Assembly: GCA_011800805.1 (NCBI GenBank)
Contig: MPNW01000098.1
Coordinates: 114,594-178,593 of the forward strand
DNA from: Hirudo medicinalis
Lineage: Eukaryota; Annelida; Clitellata; Hirudinida; Hirudinidae
Reading direction: 5' to 3'
DNA length: 64,000 nt
Shown here: positions 12,067 through 23,189 of the stretch, in pieces
How the letters are laid out: every line of letters starts with the position of its first letter
Position numbering within the stretch: position 1 is the stretch's first letter
Notes under the pieces: generated by a model
What the model saw: only the letters and a program-made list of their open reading frames with translations
What the model was told of the DNA's origin: nothing
Database searches by the model: none
Program-made: the position numbers and the translations under genes

Positions 12067-12931
12067 TCAACGTATCAGTTAGGAAATCTAATTGAAGGAT
12101 TACTTGTTTGATCCTAAAGTATTGAAGACGCTCACAGGGATTGTTCAGATGACTGTCTTGTATCTTGTATCTCAACCATGATGGATCATTTCGAAATAAT
12201 ATATTAAACAATCTAATAAATGTATGTTATTAATCACCCATTTAGGCATTATTTAACTTTAAAGTTATTAATACTGCTAGATGAAGCTTATTTTAACTTG
12301 CTTCATTCTAAAAGTGCGGAAAGAGACTGATGAGAATTTAAAGTGATTTTGAGTCCAACATTTTATTAAAATTTTTAATAACATGGAAGGATATTCAAGT
12401 ATTTTCAAGCCTTAACCGATTGTTCTAATAATTTAAGGTCCTTAAGTTAAGTAATACTTTCTTCCCTCGAAATAAATGTTTTTTTTTTAGAAGCGATCCT
12501 CTTCTGGAATGGAATCTCGTTCAGGAGAATTTTAAAGCAATCAAGAAACCGAAGTCGACCTAATTCATTAGGTGGTTAAGTGTTAACAATTACAGCAACA
12601 ATATTGTCGACAGACGCTAAACCGAGTTAACAAAATTGCAACTAATGAAATAAAACAATAACAACAATATTAGGATAGATAACGCCACATGGTACGAACA
12701 ATGGTGAGATTCAAAGCTCAGATGTATTCCAAATATGGATAGTTTTACATATTTAAAGTCAAGAACTTTTCCCTGCATTAAATTTTAAGATTTCATTTCC
12801 ATAAAGAAAACGCAGACAAATAAATCATAATAGCCAATGTACCGATAAACTGAAGATATAATGAGCACTGATTGATGTGAATAACAATAATACTTAGCAA
12901 AACAACACAACAACATCTTGAATTATGGGTG
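12067..12931. other. convergent intergenic region
   Basis: This is the space between the 3' ends of the NAP1-like gene (+) and the CRAL-TRIO gene (-). Apart from the NAP1-like poly(A) signal at 12215-12220, no gene or element is recognised. Confidence 0.5.
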
Positions 12932-15900
12932 TCATTCGACATTAAGCTTCCTGAATGACATGGATATGTTGGGACTGGATTTGGATAGGTCGAGGCTGAA
13001 GTCAGGATCACTGAGGTAAATGATCCTCTCCCTTGCTTTTGGCACCAACATGTCTTCTATCATTCTATCTGATTGGAAAAAGTTGCTAGAAGTAATACTT
13101 TATAAGGCATTTTTTGTCATAAGAATTATTAATGATGATTAGAAATTTAATTACTGCCTAAAATGGCAAATTTGGCAAAAATGGCAATAAAATTTTATTT
13201 TAAGTGGACAATAACTACATCAATATAATAAGGCATAAACATACACTGGCATTCGGAACTTTGATTGCTGTCGATAATAATTTATTGATTCGCCTTATTT
13301 TATATTCTGTTTCTTCATTTGAACAGCAATTACAAAGAAATTAAAAAATAACTGCGCAATAATCAACTCACCCACGTTCTCTGCCGCAGTACCTCCGTTT
13401 GGACCAACATAATCCTCTGGCAAGTACTCTACAGGCAGGAGTTGCAAATCAATCTCCTTGTACAACATTTCTAAGGATGACCCACAGTTGATTATCTGGA
13501 AGTTATTGCCCTCTCGTGGATTTACGTATTTGCGTTGAATATTGTTCATTTGCGTTCGGATTTTAAATCGGTATTTAAAAGCGAATGTTGTATTTTGAAG
13601 AGCAGATAAAAATAGGAGTTCAAAGATTATTTTTAATTCTACGATACTGAGAACTCTTTTTTTTTTATTGTCCTTCTGTCACACTGAAGTTCCATTTGTT
13701 TTTTTATTTTAAGTTTTTTTTTTATTTTAGGTTAAAAATTTTTACAAATTATGATTTCACTTGTTGCTTCGACAAATTATGCATTATTAGTTGCATTATT
13801 TGTAACATTAGATTGAGGATCTCCATCTTCAGTGTGAAAAATCAAATTGATTCAAAATTCTTAATTGCAGAAGCCATTTGTCAATTAAAACTATAAAAAA
13901 AAAACCTCAGAATTAAATTCAAAATATTAGTAGAAATAGAAATCAAATTGTAAATTATTATTTACTCGCTGAGTAAGCTTCTCGGGTGTGACCAGCTTGA
14001 TGATCATGTAAACGAAATCTCCGAATGACCCTGCATTGTACAGGCATATTTGCTTTATTCGGGCAGGAATACTTTTCTGCAGAGAATGAAAAGACATTCA
14101 GTTAAAAGTAACTACTACTTAATGTTATTTAATAATTAAGTACTACTTAATTAATGTTATTTTGATCTTTGACTTTCCGATTTATAATGGTGTGATACTG
14201 GTATTGGCAAGTTAGCTCAGAGGGTTGCCTTCCTGCATACGATTTTAATGGCAGAAGTCGCAATGCGTCGTATATGCAACCCAACAAGCGCTTTCGACAT
14301 CTTGTGAACCTGAGTCCAGAATCCATCAGCTTTATATGCTTTTCACTAGCTTCACATATTGATTTACTGAATCAGTATCATTAACTGCTATTTTTGTGTC
14401 CAATAAGTGAACAAGTTCGTTCTTTTAAATCATCTGACAAACACAACCATATCACATCTCACGGACTTTTGACCGCCAAGCATTTGTATTGCGATTAATA
14501 GCTTTAAAAAATTTAATAGTTAAAATAAATTAACGATTCACCGATTAACAAATCGTTGAAAATCCCAGCCCTGATTACAATGTATTACATTCATACATCA
14601 TCATATTCATATATTATAATATTATATCATGTCATAATCATACTTTATAATATCACATTAATATTCATGTATTATAATGTTATATCATTTCATATATTAT
14701 AATAATATCACATCATATTCATCCAAACAAGGTAACGTGCATGCCATCCTCCGAAGAACAGCCTCTGCTCCTCCAGATTGAACAGTGTCTGGTGTTTGAA
14801 ACACATGCTGGAAAGGTCGTTGATGATGACAACCCCGTTTACCTGTGTTTCTTCACAGGTGAAGAAGAGAAAGTAAGTGACGCACACGATGGCCCTCAGA
14901 ACGTCTCTCTTTGTGTACCTTCCAGACCAGGGCTGGATCTTACCTGTAAATACATTTAAATTGCCTATTTATATTGTATTGATTAAAATTTAATATGTAA
15001 CATTAATCATTTTACTTATTATATTACATTTACTTATTCTGATGTTATTATTAATTAATATTACAATTATAAGTAAATGAAATTATTTAAATTTCAAACA
15101 TTAAATTTATTTAAATTTGAAACATTAAAATATTGAGGATGAAAAACAAACCGTAGTTGAAGATCACGAGAAGGCAGCCATTGGAGTTCCTTCTTGGCAG
15201 CGGATAAGCGAATCTGAAGTTGAAGTACAAATTTACGTAGCGCTTAACTCAACATTTATCCGATATTTAATTAATCCGATAATTATCCGATAAGGAGGTG
15301 AAATTAATTGTTAACTAATTCAATTAGTCTATTGAAGTTTAACATCTGCGAAGCATAATCAATCAGTTATTAATAATCAATCAGTTATACCCATCCTTCA
15401 AGACAGCCATTATTCCGGATTCTGCAGGATCAACATCTTCAAACCAATTCCTCATCTTAGTCTTCATCGCCAAATGTCGCCTCATCAATTCCAGGGCTTC
15501 CAGTTGGCTGAACTTCCTTGCCCTCAAGAAGGTCAATAAGAAGCCGGAATCTAGACAATTACTTATTAGGATTAATACGGCAAAGGATGAACGTAATAAT
15601 GATGATCTTGTTGATAGTAATGTTTCGTGACGGAAATAAGTTTTTACTTTTTGTTCCGATATTATTATCTTTCCTGATTGGTTGTTATTAAAAGCAAATA
15701 ATAGCACTAACAATTCTAATATACGGGAAATGTTTTATTGCATTCAACATCGGAGTGTAATTGTATCGATAACATGTCGATTGTTTTAAACATTCGCTTA
15801 GCTTGTGAATAATTTTGTTTACGCGAGAAATGCACTAAGACAGATATTTATTGTTGCAGATCTTGATTTAAGTACGGTAATATGATGATGATGATTATTA

Positions 15901-17025
15901 TTATTGTTAATATTATTATTATTATTATTACTAACATATCAAAAATGCTGTCATATAAAAGCATTCATTACTTTATAAACGTGTAGCTTGCAAAAAATAA
16001 ACAACCTCTTAATGAAATAGCATGCGCACTTCGCCAGTATTTTAACGACCGAGTCCAGGTGTGCGGCTAAAAATAGAACGGACACCTGTCACTGAAGCAG
16101 GTGCTTGCAACGATGGAGTGTGACTGAACAACGTGAAATCTCAACGAAATCGAAAGAAAAATTGTCGATGCAAAACTGACAACACAACGACTGTTCGACT
16201 ATTTGATTATTACTTGATTATTATTTACAAATATTAGTTACTATTTATTATTTATTTCTTATTAACTTATATTTCCTTACTTCATCATCGGGTTACTGTG
16301 AATAATTAATCACTTCAGGGTAGTTTTTAGCTGACCTCTCTGGTTTTTTTTGGCCTTATTTTTTCTGTAGGATCGATCGGATAAGATCGATTAAGTAATT
16401 TAAGGGAGAAAATAAAAACCAAATTGTAAAAAAATGTAATTGTAATAGATGTAGTAATATAAAATATAACCTAGTGTTCAGATTTGATTCAATAAAACAG
16501 TTTACTAGCTTAAATACATAAAGCAATAGAACTCACTGATCTTAACACCGATCATAATAGTAATCAAATAAAATATGAGAGAAGTTGTCATTTTCTAAAA
16601 AATAAATTGTGATTTCAAAGAATCAAAATATCAAGAAAAACGATTTAAATGTATATGGTAACGTACCATTTTAGCATATCACAGACAAGAATATTATGCT
16701 TTTTATGTTGTATTATGGTATTATTGTATTCCATAATAAATACTAAATAAACAAATAAATGGGAAGCGCCAAAGTATTACATAAAATCAAAAGAAAATTA
16801 ACATTTCAATGCTAAAAAAAAGTCAGTCTAGCTAAACAACCACCAACCTGTGGGGCATTTAAATGATGGCTGTTGGCCCAAGAGAGTCTTGAAGGTTTGG
16901 ACACAACTTTCCCTCTCCTTTGGGTCTTCTCTCAGTTCCCTCAATGCCTTCTCCTGAGTGGGCAAATCCAGACTACAGTAATAATCGCCATCTGTGGCTC
17001 TGTCCAGCTCGCACACTCCAGCCAT
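12932..17025 (-). CDS. CRAL-TRIO domain lipid-binding protein (328 aa, seven exons)
   Basis: This belongs to the alpha-tocopherol transfer protein / clavesin / CRALBP family, cytosolic carriers of hydrophobic ligands. Minus-strand exons are 17025-16848, 15550-15391, 15213-15152, 14943-14729, 14076-13966, 13495-13372 and 13068-12932. All phases agree and the total is 328 residues, the usual length. The N-terminal CRAL-TRIO-N helices include the LRARKF motif (near residue 66). The lipid-binding domain follows, with GFAYPLP..NGCLLVI, ETQVNGVVIINDL, SIPARIKQICLYNAG and ILP-like LLPVEYLPEDYVG. I chose the exon 4 donor after CTT (14729) because it alone keeps the frame into exon 5. The substrate cannot be told. 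Which of the many CRAL-TRIO paralogues this is also cannot be told. Confidence 0.9.
14206..14275 (+). repeat. possible tRNA-derived SINE head
   Basis: GTTAGCTCAGAGGGTTGC resembles a tRNA A box with its following loop, and about 45 bases later there is a poor B-box-like AGAAGTCGCAATGC. The rest does not fold into a tRNA by eye. It lies in a CRAL-TRIO intron. Confidence 0.2.
15882..15932 (+). repeat. ATG/ATT trinucleotide microsatellite
   Basis: Runs of GATGATGATG followed by interrupted ATT repeats lie in the first intron of the CRAL-TRIO gene. Confidence 0.85.
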
Positions 17026-17097
17026 TTAAATTCTTTCAGGTGCTGAATTTTTAAAAGTGAAAATATTCTTTTGACTCATGTTTTTAAATGAATGTAT

Positions 17098-17150
17098 ACT
17101 TCATTTATATAATGCCATATGCATAGCGTCAGAGGTCGTTTTGTTTTTAT
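17098..17150 (-). mobile_element. LINE 3'-tail fragment (inverted relative to the 17.45 kb copy)
   Basis: Read on the minus strand it contains CCTCTGACGCTATGCATATG and ends TATATAAATGAAG. The same signature ends the LINE copy at 21.35 kb and recurs at 17.45 kb, so it is a 3'-UTR tail of that LINE family. Confidence 0.55.
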
Positions 17151-17404
17151 ATTCAACCCATTTGTATTTGTTAACAACCCATTCTGCCAATCTGCACCTA
17201 AAAAAGTTAATCTTGAAATAGTAAATGCTACATGTTTACAATCTTAATTTTATTCTGAATATAAACTATTGGCTTCATTACTTCATCAGATAAGTAACTT
17301 ATCTAATCTAAACAAGGTTGTGATATTGAGATGTCTTTTAATAGTTTTAAACGAGAATTATATTAAAAAGGACATTTCATAATATATTTACATATAAATT
17401 CTTT

Positions 17405-17505
17405 CGCAATTTCATTTGAATATAGGAAGGAGCGCTATATAAATGGTTAACAAAAAGCGCCTCTGACGTTATGCATATGACGCTATGTAAATGAACTACA
17501 TTTAA
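17405..17505 (+). mobile_element. LINE 3'-tail fragment
   Basis: It contains GCGCTATATAAATGG and then CGCCTCTGACGTTATGC with TATGTAAATGAAC at the end, the same tail signature as at 21,345-21,395. The signature half-unit appears twice here. With the minus-strand copy at 17.1 kb it forms a loose inverted pair about 300 bp apart. Confidence 0.55.
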
Positions 17506-18094
17506 ATTTACATTAATTTACAATAGATTATGGAGACCAATATCGGTATGATAAATCACTCCTTTTTGACTTAATTTCCAAATTTTGATAAACTTATTTT
17601 GATTACAAAACATGTCGTGAAACTTCAAAGTGATTTATTTTTTCATTTCTGCACTGATACGAAGACAAAAACATTCAACCTCCTTAAGTCTCATTATAAG
17701 TTCGTTATTATTTATTATTTAAGTTAAATGTAGTTCATAAAGACATCATCACTTTCGAAGATTAATCAGCTGCTAAATTGATTAATAGTTAATAAACTAA
17801 TAAACGCCTAAACTGGAGAATCTCCCGGCGTCCATGTGCTTAAATTTATTTTGAATTTATGCAACTGAAACCACATTTCTTAAGCTATTAAAAATTACAA
17901 CCACCGAACTTAATTAAAACGCAACTTACTCAATCCAAGTTTTTTTTTCAGATTTCTCTGCAGTGACAAATTATGTTATGAAATTATAGAAAATATTTCA
18001 GCAACTCCACAGCTGATGAGCATTGATCATCAAATGTTTCTGAATGAGTCACTTTTACCAATCAATAACAATCAACCAACCGTGTCTAGTGAGA

Positions 18095-18595
18095 GCAACT
18101 ATAAAATTATCTATGTTTTGAAAATATAAAAATACAAGTGGATTTATTATGTTATTACAAATTTCAATTTAAAAAAATGTCTTTTTTGAAATTTTGAGAA
18201 AAATTGATGAATTTCTATTATGGTGCTCAGGTGAAAGGTAGGAGCATGAAACGATGCTGTGTTTCTTCACGTCATAAAATAATTTTTTTTAATAATGTAA
18301 TTTGAAGTCAATTCAGTTCTTGATCAATGTTGATTAAATAAAGACACCGTAAAAAAAATTATAAAAAAAAACAGTTCAATTTCGTATTTTAGCAAATACT
18401 TTTATTTATATTTGCAGATAAATGTCGAAATTGAAATAAATTTTTAAGTCACTTTATATATTTAAAAAGATTTAAAATTTAAATACATGATGAAAAATTA
18501 AAGTAACACAAATTTATGCAAATACATTTAATAAAATTTGTTAACGAAAATCCTCGTGCAATATATTTTTAATAAGCATCTGAACTTAAACATAT
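18095..18595 (+). repeat. duplicated ELOF1 3'-flank block (copy 1)
   Basis: Long stretches here match 22,112-22,745 in the same orientation, for example CAGTTCAATTTCGTATTTTA and ACACAAATTTATACAAATAC-like runs with few differences. At the second site the block lies directly downstream of an ELOF1 paralogue. This copy therefore looks like the flank of a lost or displaced ELOF1 copy. Confidence 0.8.
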
Positions 18596-18639
18596 TGAAA
18601 GTAGTCTGCATAGATGTTCTGATTCTAAACGAGACTTGT

Positions 18640-19196
18640 CGCTTTTTTGTTTACTATCGAAGTTGCGGTTTGCAGAAACAGTACAATATGCAATAGACAG
18701 CATTGACTGTCTCAAGGAATTATGCAATATCAAATATCGTCTGGTTCTGCTCGGTTACTTTAATCTTCCTGATGCTGATTGGGAATCTCGTAATTCACCA
18801 AACAACAAAATCTACAGTTTCTTCATGGATTTCTTCGACGAATTTGGCTTACATCAATTTGTTGATTTTGTCAGCCAAAATCACATACTTGACCTTATAC
18901 TCTCGAATGACAAGCTTCTTATATCTGCACTGGAGGATGTCGGTCCCCTTGCCACAAGTGATAACCACAATCAGATTCAGTCTCAACTGCAAAGCAATCA
19001 GATCAGCCAATCCAACCATAATTTAGAGACTACAGAAGAGGAAATTTTGAACTCATAAACAATTACTTTTACATGCAGGATTGGAATTGGATATTTCAGA
19101 GATGATTTTCTGTAAATGAATGTTGGAACTTGTTTAAAGAAAACTTGTTTCTTGACGCAATAAACAGAATCACACCGATAATAGTAAAGTCTAAAG
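18640..19196 (+). mobile_element. LINE endonuclease-domain fragment (dead)
   Basis: The frame at 18,636-19,058 encodes an APE-type endonuclease C-terminal half: LLGYFNLPDADW, then HILDLILSNDKLL and a TSDNH motif. Live elements of this class have GDFN and SDH; here the Asp of GDFN is Tyr and the SDH is SDNH. After a stop, homology-like text continues (ECWNLFKENLFLDAINR) to 19,196, where a hAT-like end begins. It is a pseudogenised non-LTR retrotransposon fragment. Confidence 0.8.
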
Positions 19197-19275
19197 CAGG
19201 GGTCCAACACATGGCCCGTGGGCCAGAATCCGGCCCGCCATAGGTTTCTATTTGGCCCGCGAAGCTTCTCTGATT
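19197..19275 (+). mobile_element. hAT-like transposon terminus
   Basis: The segment begins CAGGGGTCCAACACATGG and continues with CCCGTGGGCC and GGCCCGCC blocks. This is the layout of many animal hAT and hAT-MITE ends. It interrupts LINE-derived sequence. The other end was not found; A-rich DNA follows. Confidence 0.5.
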
Positions 19276-19528
19276 TAAAAAAAAATTTTTATATTTAAAT
19301 AATAAAAAAAAAATGGTGCACAAGTTGTATGAACACGTTGTGACGTTCATTCAGAAGTTGATGCTACAGTCACAGCTGGTTCTGAAGAAGGTTGTACATT
19401 GTCCAGTCCTTTCGTCGAGGACTACTAATACAGTACAACATGAGAAGTACTCTCATTGGGTTACTAAACTTGCTGATTTCGAGAAAAATTTCCAGGCTTT
19501 CAGAAGACACATTGGCACCATGTTCTCA

Positions 19529-19722
19529 ATATCGTTTATTCACAAATGCAACAATACTTATAAATGCCGAAGTAATCTGTATTACGTGCCTATCTTTTGG
19601 CCCACTTTTTGGTATCAATCCATTTATCGTAGACGTCAATCGGGTCTGTGAAATAATCAGTAGTGGTCTTGAAACCTGCCCCGCACTCGCTGCACTTGAT
19701 GACAGCAGTATGCTTTGCTTTG
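19529..19722 (-). pseudogene. inverted 3' fragment of an ELOF1 paralogue
   Basis: Read on the minus strand this matches the second half of the ELOF1 copy at 21.7-22.1 kb with a few substitutions. It includes the second zinc knuckle (KCSEC), the DPIDVYDKWID block, a TAG stop at 19592-19590 and the AATAAA signal at 19540-19535. The N-terminal half is absent: the sequence breaks at an 'n' (19723), beyond which lies the inverted copy of the upstream flank. It is a truncated inverted duplicate or an assembly product. Confidence 0.75.
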
Positions 19723-19723
19723 N

Positions 19724-19850
19724 AATTGATTTTATTTAACTAAATGTACGATGAAGGTGCACTCAAAAGATAATGAATCGTCGTAAATAATAAAATATTA
19801 AAAATTAATTAATTAATTAAAATTAAATTATTAAATAATGACAACCATGA
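19724..19850 (-). repeat. inverted copy of the ELOF1-A upstream flank
   Basis: Minus-strand reading matches 21,445-21,572 (for example ACGACGATTCATTATCTTTT and GTGCACCTTCATCGTACA). With the ELOF1 fragment beside it, it forms the left arm of a large inverted repeat whose loop holds two LINE fragments. Confidence 0.8.
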
Positions 19851-19879
19851 CTTTATTTTATTTTATTTATTTAAAAAAT

Positions 19880-20480
19880 CAGACCAAAGTAAAAGGGTCT
19901 CTCATATGACCAAAAAGCAATCACCAAAGAAAAGGAAAACAGATAAGCGAAAAAAAAGAGGCGGTAGAAATGAAACCGCAGAGCAGATTATCAAATCAAT
20001 CGAATTTCTCAAGATTCAGTCAATAGTTAAGAGGCAAGAGAGGTCAGCAAGCGCAACTAAACATTTAAAACGTGAAAAAGTACCGGCTGACACTACTTCA
20101 TCGGGGAGAGAGTTCCAAATTTTCTCTACACGATTAATATAAGAGAACTTCGTAGTATCGATTTTGCATATGTCTGATCTAGGTTTGAAGGTGTAACCCC
20201 ATGTCATGTGATAATGAGAAAATTTAATAAAATTCGAAAGGTTTTAACAAATCCATGCAGAATTTTATGCATAAGACACAGACCTAAAGCTAAGCGTCGA
20301 TGTTCAAAATATAGGAAGTCCGAGAAGTTTGAGACTAATTAGAAATTGATGGTTTCGAACTGATTGAATGGATTTAGTAAATCTTCTTTGCACAGATTCG
20401 ATATTTTAGATCCAATATTCATGGGTGTTCCAGACTTGCGATCAGTATTCAAGTAATGGACGAACATATATACAGAATAC
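19880..20480 (-). mobile_element. LINE 3'-end fragment, minus strand
   Basis: The minus-strand translation in shifting frames gives VRPLLEY, IESVQRRFTKSIQ, LLGLPIF, FSYINRVEKIWNSLPDEVV and SAGTFSRFK. This is the typical C-terminal order of a Jockey/CR1-clade reverse transcriptase ORF2. Several stops and frame shifts show it is dead. It is a different lineage from the adjacent plus-strand element. Confidence 0.75.
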
Positions 20481-20494
20481 CTTTGCAAGAAGTA

Positions 20495-21395
20495 CCTTTT
20501 CACCAATACGCTGATGCCACGAGCCTTTATTCTGATCTCTCCAGCCGTAGTGTCCTCGATAACCTACGGAAGTGCACAGAAGCCATTAATGAATGGCATC
20601 TCGTCAATTTCCTCCAACTTAACCCGTAGAAATCTAAAATTATGTATCGGCACACCCAAACATTTCACGAATCTATCTCATCCATCTTCAATAAACATCC
20701 CTGGCACTCTTTTTCCTTCTACCTTAAAACTCCTCGGCGTTACCTTTGACTCCCACCTAAGTTTCAAACGGTATGCCACTTCCATAATAAAATCCTGTAA
20801 CCACCTCATCTGGGCAATCCGACACATATCCGTCCGTTCCTCTCCGTCGATAGGACTTCTGCTCTCGAACGCAGTCTAGTCCACTCTCGTCTGGACTACT
20901 TCAACTCCTTTCTATATGGCACTTCTGCCTCCCTTACCCATGTGATTATTCCCTTCAACCCACCCAAAATAACCTAGCCAAACTCGTCCTCCTCGATCCC
21001 AGCCTTACCTGCTCTGAATGCCTGATGCAACTGCACTGATTGCCTTTACACCTTTTACAACTTTATCTTTAAAATCTCCTTAATCACCTATCGTATTCTA
21101 CGTAGCTACACCCAACCCACCCTATCTCAACAATCTCATTCACTGCCGCCAAATTCCTGACCATCTCCGCAATTCATCTACACCAACCAGTCCATAGATC
21201 ATCTATAGTCAATCGAGGCTTCTCCTATGCCTCTCCTGCCGTCTGCAACGACCTGCTCCTTATCATTCGCTCTCAACCAACACTCGAGCTCTTCAAGCAT
21301 CAGCAGAAGACCCATCTCTTCAGGATAGCGAAGAGCCAAGAACCAAGGCGCCTCTGACGCTATGCTTAAGGAGCCATACAAATGAACTATTATTA
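20495..21395 (+). mobile_element. LINE reverse-transcriptase 3' half (L2/CR1-like), degraded
   Basis: The reading starts at the polymerase motif (YADATSLYS, where live elements have YADD), followed by CTEAINEWHLVNFLQLNP and a stop. In another frame come LKLLGVTFDSHLSF, then SRLDYFNSFLYG, and finally PTLELFKHQQKTHLFRIA, the usual end of these ORFs. The tail CGCCTCTGACGCTATGC at 21,350 matches the fragments at 17.1 and 17.45 kb. Multiple stops, frameshifts and the lost YADD Asp show it is inactive. Confidence 0.8.
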
Positions 21396-21690
21396 GTAGT
21401 ATTATTAAGAATGGTTTTGGAAGTAAAAGATAGATTTAATAGGCGGTCATGGTTGTCATATTTTAATATTTTTAATTTTTATTTATTAATTAATTTTTAA
21501 TATTTTATTATTTACGACGATTCATTATCTTTTGAGTGCACCTTCATCGTACATTTAGTTAAATAAAATCAATTTTAATTTTGACTGCTTAGCTTCTGCA
21601 TCTATTCGTCGCGAAATATCACTTAAACCCAATTGCTCTTACAATTACAAACACATCGGTCAACCTTAACCTTAAAGTTTAGACAAGCGA

Positions 21691-22049
21691 ATGTCAGCGA
21701 TACAGACTAAAACAAAGATCCCCGTGAAAACCTACAATATATTCAAGTGTCCTTCCTGCTACCTACAGAAGTGCAAAGTGAAAATGGACAAAGCAAAGCA
21801 TACTGCTGTCATCAAGTGCAGCGAGTGCGGGGCAGGTTTCAAGACCACTACTGATTATTTCACAGACCCGATTGACGTCTACGATAAATGGATTGATACC
21901 AAAAAGTGGGCCAAANCAAAGCAAAGCATACTGCTGTCATCAAGTGCAGCGAGTGCGGGGCAGGTTTCAAGACCACTACTGATTATTTCACAGACCCGAT
22001 TGACGTCTACGATAAATGGATTGATACCAAAAAGTGGGCCAAACGATAG
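21691..22049 (+). CDS. ELOF1 paralogue A (divergent, start codon shifted)
   Basis: This is an Elf1-family transcription elongation factor: a small zinc protein riding on RNA polymerase II. Zinc ligands are CPSC and CSEC (the family normally has CPFC first), followed by DPIDVYDKWID. Aligned with paralogue B, the position of its start ATG is TTA here. An in-frame ATG replaces codon 5, giving a shortened basic N-terminus. A 126-bp segment (about 21,790-21,915) is repeated exactly at 21,917-22,043 across a single 'n' at 21,916, so the displayed frame is an assembly artefact. The true product is probably about 76 residues ending AKR with TAG at 22,047. A poly(A) signal lies at 22,099-22,104. It is uncertain whether the gene is functional. 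Confidence 0.65.
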
Positions 22050-22111
22050 GCACGTAATACAGATTACTTCGGCATTTAAAAGTTTTGTTGTATTTGTGAA
22101 TAAACGATATT

Positions 22112-22745
22112 GAGAACAACTACGAAAATATTTATATCTTGAAAATATACAAATCCATGGATTTATTAAAGGTTAAAAAATTCAATTCAAAAAAGAAGGA
22201 GATTTTGAAAAATTGAATTCGTATTGCAATACTCAGATGAAATTATAATGATTCCGAGAATGGAAATTTTAGTCTATAGGAAGATAAACCAACCAAAATT
22301 GAATTGTCGTAGTCGATCTTTGAGAGGGCCAAATATGGCATAAGAAGCTTCATGGGCATTAAAGAGAGGCAATGCTGCGAAAGATGCATAGCAGGAGCGG
22401 TTGGTTTTGTTGATATGAGGGGCCATAGAACATTCAGAATCCAGCCAACATAAAACAATTTTTTTTTTTAAATAACATAATTTGAAGTCAATTCAGTTCT
22501 TTATCAATGTTGAGTACATAAAAAAAAATTATATAAAAAAAAACAGTTCAATTTCGTATTTTAGCAAATACTTTTATTTATATTTGTAGATATATGTCGA
22601 CATTGAAATAAATTTTTAAGTCAGTAATGTATTGTAATATATGCATGTAATGATGACAAATTAAAGTAACACAAATTTATACAAATACATTTAATAAAAT
22701 TTGTCAACGAAAAACCTCGTGCAATATATTTTTAATATGAATCTA
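22112..22745 (+). repeat. duplicated ELOF1 3'-flank block (copy 2)
   Basis: This is the counterpart of 18,095-18,595. The two copies share the downstream flank of an ELOF1 gene but differ by an insertion near 22,250-22,450 and scattered substitutions. Confidence 0.8.
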
Positions 22746-22878
22746 TTGAATGTCTTTGAATGTCTTCATCAACCTTAAGAAAAACGGAAATGTCTTTTTC
22801 ATCCTTCAGGTAAGAATATTACAAAAACCTAATTGCTCTTACAACTCCAAACACATCGGCCAACTTCAACCTTAATAG

Positions 22879-23127
22879 ATGGGCAAGCGAAAGTCAGCGA
22901 AAAAGCCAGTTGCTAAAAAGAAGCTTACCGAGAAAATCGCCAATGCTTTCCAGTGTCCTTTCTGCAGCCAACAGAAATGCGAAGCGACAGTAGACAAATT
23001 AAAGAAGACTGCTTACATCAGGTGCGGCGATTGCCAGGAAGATTTCAAGACTACTGCTCATGCACTCACAGAGCCAATTGACGTCTACAATGACTGGATT
23101 GATGCCTGCGAAGAGGCCAACCAATAG
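22879..23127 (+). CDS. ELOF1: transcription elongation factor 1 homologue, paralogue B (82 aa)
   Basis: This is an intact single-exon gene of 82 codons; human ELOF1 has 83 residues. The N-terminal basic tail (MGKRKSAKKPVAKKK) contacts nucleic acid. The zinc ribbon has ligands CPFC (about 26-29) and CGDC (about 50-53), followed by TEPIDVYNDWIDACEEANQ, the most conserved part of the family. ELOF1 travels with RNA polymerase II and supports transcription-coupled repair in animals. The 5' leader resembles that of paralogue A (TTGCTCTTACAA, AAACACATCGG), and a poly(A) signal lies at 23,169-23,174. The lack of introns may be ancestral or reflect a retrocopy origin. Confidence 0.93.
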   Translation: MGKRKSAKKPVAKKKLTEKIANAFQCPFCSQQKCEATVDKLKKTAYIRCGDCQEDFKTTAHALTEPIDVYNDWIDACEEANQ

Positions 23128-23189
23128 ACATTAGTATTTCGACATTTAAAAGTGTTGTTGCAGTCGTGAATAAACGATTTTTTTTTAAT

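Noticed and set aside
14741..14959. Plus-strand open frame of 72 codons
   Set aside because: It is antisense to exon 4 of the CRAL-TRIO gene.
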